The notes: generated by a model not told the origin, from the letters alone. Positions 8,420-16,691 are shown, counted from the first letter of the stretch. The stretch: 64,000 nucleotides of DNA from Kribbella pittospori (GCF_004331465.1 NZ_SJKB01000007.1:62001-126000), one strand, 5' to 3'. Program-made: numbers and translations.

Positions 8420-9231
8420 AGGCACGTGCGATCCAGTACGTCGTACTGGTCGGGGTGGCGGCCGTGTTCCTCGGCCCGCTCTACTGGCTGATCAGTACGA
8501 CGGTGAAGCAGCCGACCGAGATCTACCAGTGGCCGCCGTCGTGGTGGCCGGACCACTTCACCTGGGAGAACTTCAAGCTGGCCTGGGAAGCGGCGCCGTT
8601 CGACCGGTTCTTCCTGAACTCGACGATCACGACGGTGCTCGGCACCCTGCTCAAGGTGACGAACGCGGTGCTGACGGCGTACGCGTTCGCGTACCTGCGG
8701 TTCCCGTTCAAGAAGGTGCTGTTCTTCGGGGTGCTCGGCGCGATGATGGTGCCGGGACACGTGACGCTGCTGCCGAACTACCTGACGGTGGCGACGCTGG
8801 GATGGATCAACACCTATGCGGGTCTGATCATCCCGGGCATCGGATCGGCGTTCGCGACGTTCTTGATGCGCCAGCACTTCCTCACCCTGCCGACCGAGGT
8901 GACGGATGCGGCCGCGGTCGACGGGGCCGGGCATCTGCGGACCCTGTGGCGCGTCGTACTGCCGATGTCGCGGCCGATGCTGGTCACGGTCGTGGTGATC
9001 ACCGCGGTGGAGGAGTGGAACAACTTCGTCTGGCCGCTGATCGTGACGAACTCGGCCTCGATGCGGACGCTGCCGATCGGCCTGCTGATCCTGAAGACCG
9101 AAGAGGGCGTGGCGAGCTGGGGCACCATCATGGCCGGCACCTTGATGATGCTGGCGCCGATGCTGGTGATCTTCCTCATCGCGCAGCGCTACATCGTCGG
9201 CGGGCTCACCCAAGGAGCGTTGAAGGGATGA
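8416..9231 (+). CDS. ABC transporter permease, MalG/UgpE type
   Basis: A 271-residue inner-membrane permease with six predicted segments. The EAA loop is TDAAAVDGAGHLRTLWRVVLP near residue 162, and the C-terminus (RYIVGGLTQGALKG) is typical of MalG/UgpE proteins. It overlaps the first permease by ATGA and the binding-protein gene by ATGA, so the three components should be made in step. Confidence 0.9.
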   Translation: MKARAIQYVVLVGVAAVFLGPLYWLISTTVKQPTEIYQWPPSWWPDHFTWENFKLAWEAAPFDRFFLNSTITTVLGTLLKVTNAVLTAYAFAYLRFPFKKVLFFGVLGAMMVPGHVTLLPNYLTVATLGWINTYAGLIIPGIGSAFATFLMRQHFLTLPTEVTDAAAVDGAGHLRTLWRVVLPMSRPMLVTVVVITAVEEWNNFVWPLIVTNSASMRTLPIGLLILKTEEGVASWGTIMAGTLMMLAPMLVIFLIAQRYIVGGLTQGALKG

Positions 9232-10550
9232 CGATGCGACGCAGAATGTTCTTGGGACTTGCCGCCGGTACGACCCTCGCGGGCTGCGGCTATCGGTCGG
9301 TCGACGCGGAGTACTCGCAGCCGCCGGGCGCGGTGCCGGCGAAGTACGGCAACCGGGTCCGGGTCGTGTTCTGGACGTCGTACGGCGGTGCGAACGGCAA
9401 GGCGGTCGACAAGCTCGTTGCCAAGTTCAACGACTCCCAGCAGGACGTGTTCGTCGAGGTGCAGTTCCAGGGCAGCTACGACGACGTCGCCCAGAAGGTC
9501 GCCGCGGCGCTGGTCGCCAAGCAGGCACCGGACCTGGCCATCCTGTCCGACGTGACCTGGGAGCGGTTCTTCCTGAACGACGCACTGGAGCCGCTGAACA
9601 GTTACTTCACCGACGGGTTCGGCCCGGCCGTCTTCCAGCAGAAGCTCTTCGGCGAGTACGTCGTGAAGGGTCAGAGCTGGGCGGTTCCGTTCGCCCGCAG
9701 TACGCCGATCCTCTACTACAACAAGGACGCCTTCGCGAAGGCCGGCCTGCCGGATCGCGCGCCGCGGACCTGGAGCGAGCTGCGGTCCTGGGGACCGGAG
9801 CTGTCGAAGGTGCAGTCCGGCGGACGCTCACTGCGTACGCTCGCGCTCGCCAAGGTCGACGGCGACTGGCAGTTCCAGGGCAACGTCTGGCAGTTCGGCG
9901 GCGCGTACTCCAAGGGCCTCGACGTCACGATCGACCAGGACGGTGCCGTCGCGGCCGGCGAGTGGCAGCGGCAGATGGTGCACGTGGACAAGCTGGCCTA
10001 CATGGCCCACAGCCCGAGCACCGACTTCGCCAACGGGCTGGTCGCGATGATGCAGGAATCGACCGGTGGCCTGAAGAGCATGACCAGTAAGGCGAAGTTT
10101 CCCGTCGGCGCCGGCTTCATCCCATCCGAGGTCGCGTCCGGGCTGGCCACCGGCGGAGGCGGCATCGGGATGATGCGCAACATCTCCACCGAGCGCAAGC
10201 AGGCCGCCGCGACGTTCCTGACCTTCCTCGCCCTGCCGGAGAACTCCGCCTTCTGGACCACACAGACCGGCTACCTGCCGGTGGTGAACGCGGCCCGGGA
10301 GAACCCGGATCTGAAGAAGCTGATCGCCGAGCAGCCGAACTTCGGCGTCGCGATCGCGCAGCTCACCAACGCCCGGCAGCAGGACGCCATCCGGCTCTAC
10401 GGCCGGAACGCGAACGTCGCGATCTACACCGGGCTGCAGCAGATCTACGCCGACAACACAGCGGTGAAGAAGGTGTTCGGCTCGGTCGCCAAGCGGCTCG
10501 AGGCGATCGGCGACGAGGTCAAGCGACTCTACGAGGAGAAAGTTCTGTGA
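9228..10550 (+). CDS. ABC transporter substrate-binding lipoprotein, UgpB-like
   Basis: A 440-residue extracytoplasmic binding protein. The N-terminus is a lipoprotein signal (MRRRMFLGLAAGTTLAGC) with the lipobox Cys near residue 20. The mature part is a type-2 periplasmic-binding fold of the family-1 solute-binding group; QGSYDDVAQKVAAALVAKQAPDLAIL and NKDAFAKAGLPDRAPRTWSEL are typical of UgpB/MalE-like proteins. Followed directly by a glycerophosphodiesterase, it most likely binds a glycerophosphodiester or glycerol 3-phosphate, though a sugar is possible. Confidence 0.85.
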   Translation: MTMRRRMFLGLAAGTTLAGCGYRSVDAEYSQPPGAVPAKYGNRVRVVFWTSYGGANGKAVDKLVAKFNDSQQDVFVEVQFQGSYDDVAQKVAAALVAKQAPDLAILSDVTWERFFLNDALEPLNSYFTDGFGPAVFQQKLFGEYVVKGQSWAVPFARSTPILYYNKDAFAKAGLPDRAPRTWSELRSWGPELSKVQSGGRSLRTLALAKVDGDWQFQGNVWQFGGAYSKGLDVTIDQDGAVAAGEWQRQMVHVDKLAYMAHSPSTDFANGLVAMMQESTGGLKSMTSKAKFPVGAGFIPSEVASGLATGGGGIGMMRNISTERKQAAATFLTFLALPENSAFWTTQTGYLPVVNAARENPDLKKLIAEQPNFGVAIAQLTNARQQDAIRLYGRNANVAIYTGLQQIYADNTAVKKVFGSVAKRLEAIGDEVKRLYEEKVL

Positions 10551-11224
10551 TCATCACCGGCCACCGCGGCGCACTCGGCACCGAACCCGAGAACACGCTG
10601 CGGTCCTTCCGGCGCGCGGTCGTCGACGGCTGCGACGAGATCGAGCTGGACCTGCGGGTCACGGCCGACGGGGAGCTCGTGATCATGCACGACGCCACCG
10701 TCGACCGGACGACGTCGGGGTCCGGCGAGGTCGCCGCGATGTCGTACGACGAGGTGCGGTCGCTCGACGCCGGTCTCGGTGAAGTGGTGCCGACCTGGGC
10801 CGAGACGGTCGCCGAGATCGGCGTCCGCTTTCAGGCCGAGGTGAAGGCGGTGGACGCCATACCGCTGCTGGTCGAGTCGCTGCAGGCGGATCCGTCGCTG
10901 GCGGCGCGGACGATGGTCACGTCGTTCCATCCGGAGATCCTGCTCGCGGTACGGCGCGCGTTGCCGACCGCGTCGACCGGCCGGATCTTCGGGCGTACTC
11001 CCGCGATCTCCGACGTACTCATGCTGACGAAGGAGGCCGAGGCAGGTGCGGCGCTCTGCGGGATCGCCGGCCTGACCGCGGACGGTGTGGCGGAGCTCCA
11101 GGCCACGGGGCTGGAGGTCACCGCCTGGCCGGTACCGGACCAGGACACCCTGGTCCGGGCAGCCGCCCTAGCCGTCAACGGCATCACCACAGACAACCCC
11201 CACCTCCTGCACCGCGTGGGATAG
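10547..11224 (+). CDS. Glycerophosphodiester phosphodiesterase (GDPD, UgpQ-like)
   Basis: A 225-residue TIM-barrel hydrolase. It shows GHRG (residues 5-8), PENTLRSF, EIELDLRVTADGELVIMHD with metal-binding Glu/Asp and the catalytic His, and EVKAV. There is no signal peptide, so it works in the cytosol on imported diesters, giving an alcohol and glycerol 3-phosphate. It is coupled by GTGA to the binding protein. The last codons and the TAG stop fall in the first copy of a 37-bp duplication that continues into the non-coding DNA. Confidence 0.9.
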   Translation: MIITGHRGALGTEPENTLRSFRRAVVDGCDEIELDLRVTADGELVIMHDATVDRTTSGSGEVAAMSYDEVRSLDAGLGEVVPTWAETVAEIGVRFQAEVKAVDAIPLLVESLQADPSLAARTMVTSFHPEILLAVRRALPTASTGRIFGRTPAISDVLMLTKEAEAGAALCGIAGLTADGVAELQATGLEVTAWPVPDQDTLVRAAALAVNGITTDNPHLLHRVG

Positions 11225-11352
11225 CGGACCGCTACCCCACCTCCTGCAGCCGGTGGGGTAGCGGACCGCCAGGCCATCACATGTGTTCCATCTCGCCACC
11301 CCGCAGCGCGCCTCACCTGCGGTCCTGCGCATTGTGATGGCCTGGCGGTCCG
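11201..11352. repeat. 37-bp tandem duplication and 20-bp inverted repeat
   Basis: CACCTCCTGC begins at 11201 and again at 11238, the two copies of a 37-bp unit. Copy one contains the end of the GDPD gene. CCGCTACCCCACC pairs with GGTGGGGTAGCGG (about 11230-11263) as a 13-bp hairpin. CGGACCGCCAGGCCATCACA (11262-11281) is perfectly inverted at 11333-11352. This may act as the operon terminator. Confidence 0.7.
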
Positions 11353-11640
11353 GACCACACTTCCAACGTCCGCACCTCTTCACAGGGCGCGTGGGCTGGA
11401 TCAGACATTCCAGCGTCTGCACCGTCCCCGCATCCCCGCGGGGCGCGTGGTCCGGATCAGGCATTCGAGCGTCCGCACCCTCCTCGCGTCCCCGCAGGGT
11501 GGGTGGGCTGGATCAGGCATTCCAGCGTCCGCACCCTCCTCGCCTCCCGCAGGGCGGGTGGGCTGGATCAGGCATTCCAGCGTCCGCACCCTCCTCGCCT
11601 CCCGCAGGGCGCGTGGTCTGGATCACACATTCCAACGTCT
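11353..11640. repeat. Minisatellite: 55-56-bp tandem repeat, about five copies
   Basis: The block GGATCAGGCATTCCAGCGTC followed by CGCACC..CTCGC..CCGCAGGGCG recurs with ATTC anchors at 11407, 11463, 11519, 11574 and 11629, plus a degenerate copy at 11359. Copies differ at scattered bases. The open frames through it on both strands are repeat-driven, so this is read as non-coding. It ends about 45 bases before the oxidoreductase start. Confidence 0.75.
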
Positions 11641-11647
11641 GAATTTG

Positions 11648-11663
11648 TTCTTCCGTGGAAGAA
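11648..11663. promoter_or_regulatory. Palindrome TTCTTCC-GT-GGAAGAA, probable operator
   Basis: The inverted repeat lies in an AT-rich patch 22 bases before the oxidoreductase ATG and immediately after the tandem repeats. It is the only AT-rich DNA nearby, so it probably marks the promoter. The cognate regulator is unknown. Confidence 0.45.
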
Positions 11664-11685
11664 AAATGTGTGATTGCCTATCCGC

Positions 11686-12882
11686 ATGGGATTCAGCATC
11701 GGTGTGGTCGGCGCCGGCCAGTTCGCCCCTTCGTTCCTGCGGCTGTGGTCCGCGCACCCGGACGTGTCCGACGTGCGACTGACCGACGTACTGCCCGAAC
11801 GGACCGCTGAGATGGCGGCCAAGCAGGGTGTCTCGATCACCTACCAGTCGTTCGAGGAGATGCTCGCCTCCGACGTGGACGCGGTCGCGATCTTCACCCA
11901 GCGGTGGCTGCACGGTGAGATGGCGATCCGCGCGCTCGAGGCCGGCAAGCACGTCTACTCGACCGTGCCGATGGCGATCGAGGCGGACCAGATCGCGCGC
12001 ATCATCGAGCTGGTGAAGGAGACCGGCCTGACCTACATGATGGGCGAAACCAGCTTCTACTACCCCTCGTCGGTGTACTGCCGGCAGAAGCTCGCCAACG
12101 GTGAGTTCGGCCGCGTCTTCTACTGCGAAGGCGACTACGTCCACGACATGGACCTCGGCTTCTACGCCGCGTACCAGTACAGCGGCGGCGAAGACTGGAA
12201 GAAGACCGCGTCGTTCCCGCCCATGCTCTACCCGACGCATGCCGTCGGCAACGTTCTCTCGGTGACCGGCCAGCACGCCACGCACGTGTCCTGCATCGGT
12301 GTGAAGGACGACCGCGGCGACGGCGTCTTCGACAAAGACGTCAGCCAGTTCGACAACGACTTCAGCAACGCGACTGCCCTGTTCAAGCTGGCCGACGGCG
12401 GCGTGATGCGGACGAACGAGATGCGCCGCGTCGGCTATCCGTCGCACATCCGTGAGTCGCGGCTGCGGGTCTTCGGCACCGAGGGCAGCTTCGAGCAGCT
12501 CGCCACCACCACGGTCTGGCAGACCAAGGAGGGCGTCGAGGACATCAGCCAACTGATGGAGACGAAGCCGAGCAGCTCGATGGACGACGCCGACCTGGCG
12601 AACGTCGACCCGGCACTACGCGACGCATTCCGCTCCGGCCTGTCGCCGGTACACGACCGCAGCCGGCTGCCCGCCGAGTTCGACGGCATGCACAACGGCC
12701 ACGAGGGCTCCCACCACTTCCTCGCCGACGACTTCGTCCGCGCGGTCGCCGACAAGACCCTCCCGCCGGTGAACGCCTGGGTCGCTGCCCGCTACACCCT
12801 CCCCGGCATCTACGCCCATCAGTCGGCCCTACAGGGCGGCGTACAACTAGAGATCCCCGACCACGGAGACGCTCCCGTCTAA
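11686..12882 (+). CDS. Gfo/Idh/MocA-family oxidoreductase
   Basis: A 398-residue protein with an N-terminal Rossmann domain (IGVVGAGQFAPSFL, residues 5-18) and a C-terminal alpha/beta domain (about 130-340) typical of NAD(P)-dependent sugar or inositol dehydrogenases. The usual EKP motif is replaced by STVPMAIEADQ near residue 92, so the conserved catalytic Lys is missing; some family members with altered chemistry also lack it. ATG at 11686 is used because an in-frame TTG at 11674 has no support. It stands alone between two repeat-rich stretches. Substrate unknown. Confidence 0.85.
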   Translation: MGFSIGVVGAGQFAPSFLRLWSAHPDVSDVRLTDVLPERTAEMAAKQGVSITYQSFEEMLASDVDAVAIFTQRWLHGEMAIRALEAGKHVYSTVPMAIEADQIARIIELVKETGLTYMMGETSFYYPSSVYCRQKLANGEFGRVFYCEGDYVHDMDLGFYAAYQYSGGEDWKKTASFPPMLYPTHAVGNVLSVTGQHATHVSCIGVKDDRGDGVFDKDVSQFDNDFSNATALFKLADGGVMRTNEMRRVGYPSHIRESRLRVFGTEGSFEQLATTTVWQTKEGVEDISQLMETKPSSSMDDADLANVDPALRDAFRSGLSPVHDRSRLPAEFDGMHNGHEGSHHFLADDFVRAVADKTLPPVNAWVAARYTLPGIYAHQSALQGGVQLEIPDHGDAPV

Positions 12883-13410
12883 CCGGGTGTGGTGCGGGAA
12901 CACCAGGTGTGGTGGGGGACCCCCCGCGTGCTCCCGCTCCTGCGCTGCGACCGCTTCGCGCGCCTGGGGACCCCACGCGTGCTCCCGCGGCGGCTCCTTC
13001 GTCGCGACCGCTTCGCGCGCTCCCACCCACCCCCGGCTCATCGCCGGTGCGATGCTTGCCGGCTGCCGCCCGGGCGGTGTGGATTCCTGCCGGCTGCCGC
13101 CGGCGGTTCGCGGCCTTATCGCCCAAGATGCCGCTGTGTGCGGGCTCATCGCCCGACTTGCCGGCTGCCACCGGCGGTGTGTGGGCTTGTCGCCCACGTC
13201 GCCACTGTTCTCTCGCGGGGAGCTCCTTCGGGAGCACACGGGTGGGCGAGCCCCCGTGTGCTGCCGCGGCAGCTCCTTCCACCGAGCACACGGATGGGAA
13301 GCCCCGCGGGCCGCGCCGCAACTCTGCAGGTGCGCACAGCGAGCCCTTCGGACAGCGTCACCGGTCGACGAACTCACACACGGGCGCGACCCGCTCCCGG
13401 GCCTAGGCCG
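12883..13410. repeat. Repeat- and hairpin-rich non-coding region
   Basis: There is an imperfect 52-57-bp tandem duplication (12914-12964 and 12966-13020) carrying CCCGCGTGCTCCCGC and GACCGCTTCGCGCGC. Three versions of TTGCCGGCTGCC..CGGTGTG follow at 13050-13190, and then a hairpin AGCACACGGG/CCCGTGTGCT near 13230-13265. The GTGCTCCCGC element reappears inverted at 14880-14902. The long overlapping frames on both strands are compositional and are not called as genes. Confidence 0.6.
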
Positions 13411-13606
13411 TGTTGCTGAAAGGACTTGGTGAGCCGGGCGCACCCCAGTTTTCGCCATCGAGTGCCGTCTCACGGCATGGACCACGCCTCCCGCCTGCGA
13501 CAGTGCGGACGTGTCCATCTCGCCGCGTAGCCTGTTGGCTCGTGTTGCTGTCCGTGACGTCAACGCGCGCACTGACGGTTACCCGTTCGATCCGAAGGAC
13601 AGAGCT

Positions 13607-13930
13607 GTGCCTGACCGACCTGAGATTGTGTGCATCTGCGGCTCCACCCGGTTCGTGGACGAGATGCGCGCGGCGAACCGCGACTTGACCTTTGCAGGCG
13701 TCATCGTCGTCGCGCCAGGCGTCTTCCGGCGCGCCGAGGATCACGAAGCAAACGAGGTGATCACCAACGAGCAGAAGACCGCGTTGGGCGCCCTCCACCT
13801 GCGCAAGATCGACCTGGCTGACCGCGTTCTGGTCGTCAACCCCGGCGGGTATATCGGCGAGTCCACGAGCCGGGAGATCGCATACGCCCGCGCCACCGGC
13901 AAGCCGATCTCGTTCACCGATCCCGTCTGA
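13607..13930 (+). CDS. Nucleoside 2-deoxyribosyltransferase-like / DUF4406-like protein
   Basis: A 107-residue protein. GTG at 13607 follows AAGGA at 13595-13599, and upstream codons do not look coding. IVCICGSTRFVDEM at residues 5-18 and LADRVLVVNPGGYIGESTSREIAYARATGKPI resemble small Rossmann-like nucleoside deoxyribosyltransferase or DUF4406 proteins. The Ser/Glu pair in GESTSREI is where that fold places catalytic and nucleotide-contact residues. It stands alone between the repeats and a pair of VOC genes. Activity not certain. Confidence 0.7.
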   Translation: MPDRPEIVCICGSTRFVDEMRAANRDLTFAGVIVVAPGVFRRAEDHEANEVITNEQKTALGALHLRKIDLADRVLVVNPGGYIGESTSREIAYARATGKPISFTDPV

Positions 13931-14030
13931 TCAGTCGACGCTTCGTGGTGCGCGGGCAACGGGTCTCGGTCCATCACCTGGCGTGTTGCCAGAGGGGCTT
14001 TGATGTCGCCGGGCGCACGGATGCCCCTGC

Positions 14031-14411
14031 CTAGAGGTAGTTGCTGAGTTCGATCAGGTTCTGGTCGGGGTCGCGTAGATAGACGCTCAAGATCGGGCCG
14101 GTCGCACCCGTACGCTCGACCGGGCCTTCCTCAACCTCGACGCCGTGAGCGATCAGCTCCGCGTGTACCTGCTCGATCGGGTCGTCCACGATGAAACACA
14201 GATCGGCGGTGCCGGACCCCGGATGCTGCGCCTTGGGCTCGAACTCGTGTCCGACCTGATGCAGGTTGATCTTGCTCGTTCCGAAGCCGAGTGCCCGCCG
14301 CCCGCCTTTGAACGTGATCGGTTCCATCCCCAGCACGCGCCGGTAGAAGTCCACCGTCACATCCAGATCGGCCACCGTCAGGACCAGGTGATCCAGTCGA
14401 TTCACCTTCAT
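14031..14411 (-). CDS. VOC (glyoxalase/bleomycin-resistance) family protein
   Basis: A 126-residue single-domain VOC protein made of two beta-alpha-beta-beta-beta halves. HLVLTVADLDVTVDFYRRVLGM at residues 8-29 opens the first half and YLRDPDQNLIELSNYL ends the second. His8, Glu in the last strand and other polar residues could bind a divalent metal. It is divergent from the next VOC gene with only 27 bases between starts, and TAGGGT lies six bases upstream of its ATG, so it is probably leaderless. Substrate unknown. Confidence 0.8.
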   Translation of the reverse strand: MKVNRLDHLVLTVADLDVTVDFYRRVLGMEPITFKGGRRALGFGTSKINLHQVGHEFEPKAQHPGSGTADLCFIVDDPIEQVHAELIAHGVEVEEGPVERTGATGPILSVYLRDPDQNLIELSNYL

Positions 14412-14438
14412 ACCCCCACCCTATTTGTAGGATCCGGT
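14412..14438. promoter_or_regulatory. Back-to-back leaderless promoters
   Basis: Only 27 bases separate two divergent start codons. On the plus strand TAGGAT (14428-14433) is five bases before ATG 14439. On the minus strand TAGGGT (14423-14418) is six bases before the ATG at 14411. Both are -10-like boxes at the distance seen for leaderless transcripts, and each gene's -35 region would lie inside the other gene. Confidence 0.55.
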
Positions 14439-14783
14439 ATGGCTCTGGACTTGTTCGCCGGGATCTCGGTCAGTGACTACGCGGCCGCGGTCGACTGGTA
14501 CACGAAGCTGCTGGGGGCGCCACCGAGCTTCCTGCCGAACGACATCGAGGCGGTCTGGGAGGTCGGCGAACACCAGTACCTCTACATCGAGGTCGTCCCC
14601 GAGCACGCCGGCCACGCTCAGCACACCCTCTTCGTCGAGGACTTCGAAGCCCGCATCCAGGCAATCTCCGAGCGCGGCATCGAACCCGCCAAACGCGAGA
14701 CCTACGAGAACGGCGTCCGCCACGTCACCTACTTCGACCCAGAGGGCAACGAGATCTCGTACGGCGGCGCCCCGGTGGAGTAA
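14439..14783 (+). CDS. VOC-family protein
   Basis: A 114-residue VOC protein. FAGISVSDYAAAVDWYTKLLG at residues 6-26 is the usual opening strand-helix, and VTYFDPEGNEISYGG closes the fold. It is shorter than typical dimeric glyoxalases, and a metal-binding His is not evident at the first position. It is divergent from a different VOC gene. The C-terminus is complete. Function unknown; members often bind small hydrophobic or thiol-linked compounds. Confidence 0.75.
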   Translation: MALDLFAGISVSDYAAAVDWYTKLLGAPPSFLPNDIEAVWEVGEHQYLYIEVVPEHAGHAQHTLFVEDFEARIQAISERGIEPAKRETYENGVRHVTYFDPEGNEISYGGAPVE

Positions 14784-14907
14784 TCAGCCCGGGGGACTGG
14801 AGTTTCTCGACAACATGCGAGCGCGAGGACTCGTCCAACCCGTGCGCCCGAGGAACAGCCTGTGCGAGAGCACGCAAACCGCGGGAGCACGCGTGGGGGA
14901 CCTTCCC

Positions 14908-15576
14908 TCAGGGTTCGTGATCCGCGCGGTGGCGGACCAGGTCGGGAAGGAAGTTCTCCAGATTGCCGATCTCCTCGATGTGGTGACGGATCCAGGCCGC
15001 GAGCTTCGGAGCCGGAAACGCGCGGTTGTGCGCCACGCTGTTGAAGACCAAAGACCCCAGCAGCGTGCTGTCGCCCAGCGTCAACCGAGTCGTGTAGCGA
15101 CTGCCGCCGTGGTACGGCTCGAACTCGTTCTCTAACCGGACGATCGACGTACCGAGGACGCGTTTGGAGATGATCGCAACCTGCTGGTCGACTGTTTCGA
15201 CCGCGACCTGGAGATCGATCAGCTTCTCGGGGTCGCGGCCCAATGCCTCCTTGATATGCAGCCGCGCGCCGGGTGCGACCACGTGCCCAGGGGTGGTCAG
15301 CTCGTACGAGATGTGGTCCAGCGGGTGCCAGACGAGGTACCGCGGCCAGGTGGCACCGGCGTACCGCATCGTCCCCGGGACGTGGCCGTACCACCAGGCG
15401 AGCATCTCCGGTGTCACCTGGTCGAGCGGCGCGTGCCGGATCGTGACGACGGTTTGCCCGCCGTCGGGCGACGTCGACACCTGCGCCGACTCCGTGGGCC
15501 GCAACGGCCACAGAACAGGCCGCGGAGCAGGGAGTTCCACAGCATCCATCTCCCCGTCGTGCCCTAACCCCACCAC
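14908..15576 (-). CDS. DAPG-hydrolase (PhlG)-like domain protein
   Basis: About 222 residues; an internal ATG at 15549 is an equally likely start. The segment MLAWWYGHVPGTMRYAG then YLVWHPLDHISYE, with spaced His and Glu residues, resembles the PhlG-type hydrolase fold that cleaves carbon-carbon bonds in acylphloroglucinols with a bound zinc. The C-terminal helix (FPAPKLAAWIRHHIEEIGNLENFLPDLV) is also typical. It lies downstream of a ParB-like gene and a GntR regulator on the same strand. The substrate is unlikely to be inferable from context. Confidence 0.65.
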   Translation of the reverse strand: MVGLGHDGEMDAVELPAPRPVLWPLRPTESAQVSTSPDGGQTVVTIRHAPLDQVTPEMLAWWYGHVPGTMRYAGATWPRYLVWHPLDHISYELTTPGHVVAPGARLHIKEALGRDPEKLIDLQVAVETVDQQVAIISKRVLGTSIVRLENEFEPYHGGSRYTTRLTLGDSTLLGSLVFNSVAHNRAFPAPKLAAWIRHHIEEIGNLENFLPDLVRHRADHEP

Positions 15577-15585
15577 CCCAAACCC

Positions 15586-16002
15586 TCAGTCTCGAACCGA
15601 GATCCGATCCAGCAAATCCCACGGCAGAACACGTACGTCGACCGCCGTCCGCCCCTCGAGCTCGGCCCGCAACAACCGGTGGATCCCATCGAGGATCGTC
15701 ACCCGTCCGTCCGGTCGGCGTACGGTGTCCAGCGGGTGGCTCAGGTCGGCCGCCATCGTCCGGTCGTACTGCGCCCGATAGACCACTGGATCGGCCGCGA
15801 CCTGGTGCGGAGTGACCTGGAACGGCCGGCCGTCATACGCCCAGAACGGCAGATCGAGATGCCCGGCGAGCTCACCGAGCGGAACGCGACGGGTCGGCAG
15901 TTCCAGCTGGTGGAGAAGCGAGAGGTCCCAGTGGAAGTCGAGGATGTACGACGACAGCTCGGGTGGGACCTGATCCGCCAGGGGGAAGGGACGGCGGGTC
16001 AC
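15586..16002 (-). CDS. ParB-like fold hypothetical protein
   Basis: A 138-residue protein. GTG at 16002 overlaps the GntR stop (GTGA), which supports that start. VYRAQYDRTMAADLSHPLDTVRRPDGRVTILDGIHRLLRAELEGR resembles the ParB/sulfiredoxin-type fold (a DGxHR motif: DGIHRLL) found in many small stand-alone actinobacterial proteins. The pattern L..DG.HR suggests nucleotide binding. Nothing links it to chromosome partitioning. It is probably co-transcribed with the GntR gene upstream. Confidence 0.6.
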   Translation of the reverse strand: MTRRPFPLADQVPPELSSYILDFHWDLSLLHQLELPTRRVPLGELAGHLDLPFWAYDGRPFQVTPHQVAADPVVYRAQYDRTMAADLSHPLDTVRRPDGRVTILDGIHRLLRAELEGRTAVDVRVLPWDLLDRISVRD

Positions 16003-16691
16003 TCGTAGATCTTGCGCAACCGCAGTGTCATCGAGTTCTCGATGTGTTGAGTCATGGCGGATTCGGCGGCGGTGGAGTTGCCGGAGGTGATGGCGTCGAC
16101 CAGCGTGCGGTGTTCGGTGAGGACCTCGGGGCCGATGTCCCGGTCGTAGTGGAGGCGGAAGATGTGCAGGTGGCAGTGGGTGCGCTCGAACGCGAGCCGG
16201 ACCTGCTCGCTGCCGGACAGCCCCGCGATCAGCGAGTGGAAGCGGTTGTCGTGCGCGGTCAGCGACTTGTAGCCGGCGTAGTCGACCGACGTCGGTTCGA
16301 CCGCGTTCGCCAGTTCGGTTCGCAGCCGGTCGCGGCCGTGGTCGTCGATCAGTTCGGCCGCCCGCCGGGCCGCCCACGGCTCCAGCAGTAGCCGGAACCG
16401 GTACAGGTCGTCGAACTCCTCCAGCGTGAGCAGCGGCGTCGCGCGATACCCCTTGAGCGGCTCCTTGACCGCCAGCCCCTCCGACTCGAGCCGGGCCAGC
16501 GCCTCCCGCACCGGCGTCGACGACACCTGGAACTCCCGCGCCAGCCCGTCGATCGAGATCCGGGCGCCGGGCCGGATGACGTGGTCCATCAGCATCGTCT
16601 TGATCGCCTCGTACACGTCGTCGGCGAGCATCTGCCGCCGGAGCAGCCGCCGGTCCTGCGGCGCCACGGTCCCGAGGGTGGGTTCCGTCAT
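15999..16691 (-). CDS. GntR/FadR-family transcriptional regulator
   Basis: A 230-residue regulator. The N-terminal winged helix (about residues 20-90) includes DGLAREFQVSSTPVREALARLESEGL, the GntR signature. The C-terminal FCD domain (95-230) is all-helical with the metal/ligand pattern D..FH (AHDNRFHSLIAG) and HRTLVDAI. ATG at 16691 follows GGAGAGA; a longer reading to 16769 would run into the operator palindrome. It is divergent from the sugar-acid operon and most likely represses it until a sugar acid binds. Confidence 0.9.
   Translation of the reverse strand: MTEPTLGTVAPQDRRLLRRQMLADDVYEAIKTMLMDHVIRPGARISIDGLAREFQVSSTPVREALARLESEGLAVKEPLKGYRATPLLTLEEFDDLYRFRLLLEPWAARRAAELIDDHGRDRLRTELANAVEPTSVDYAGYKSLTAHDNRFHSLIAGLSGSEQVRLAFERTHCHLHIFRLHYDRDIGPEVLTEHRTLVDAITSGNSTAAESAMTQHIENSMTLRLRKIYE

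Noticed and set aside
11283-11642. A repeating 119-residue frame through the minisatellite
   Set aside because: The repetitiveness comes from the 55-56-bp DNA repeat; because the units differ in length by one base the frame is not preserved in all of them, and no start signal is visible.
12887-13432. Three long overlapping plus-strand frames and several minus-strand frames
   Set aside because: They run through tandem and inverted repeats, overlap in all phases, have no ribosome site and read as Arg/Pro/Ser-rich low complexity.
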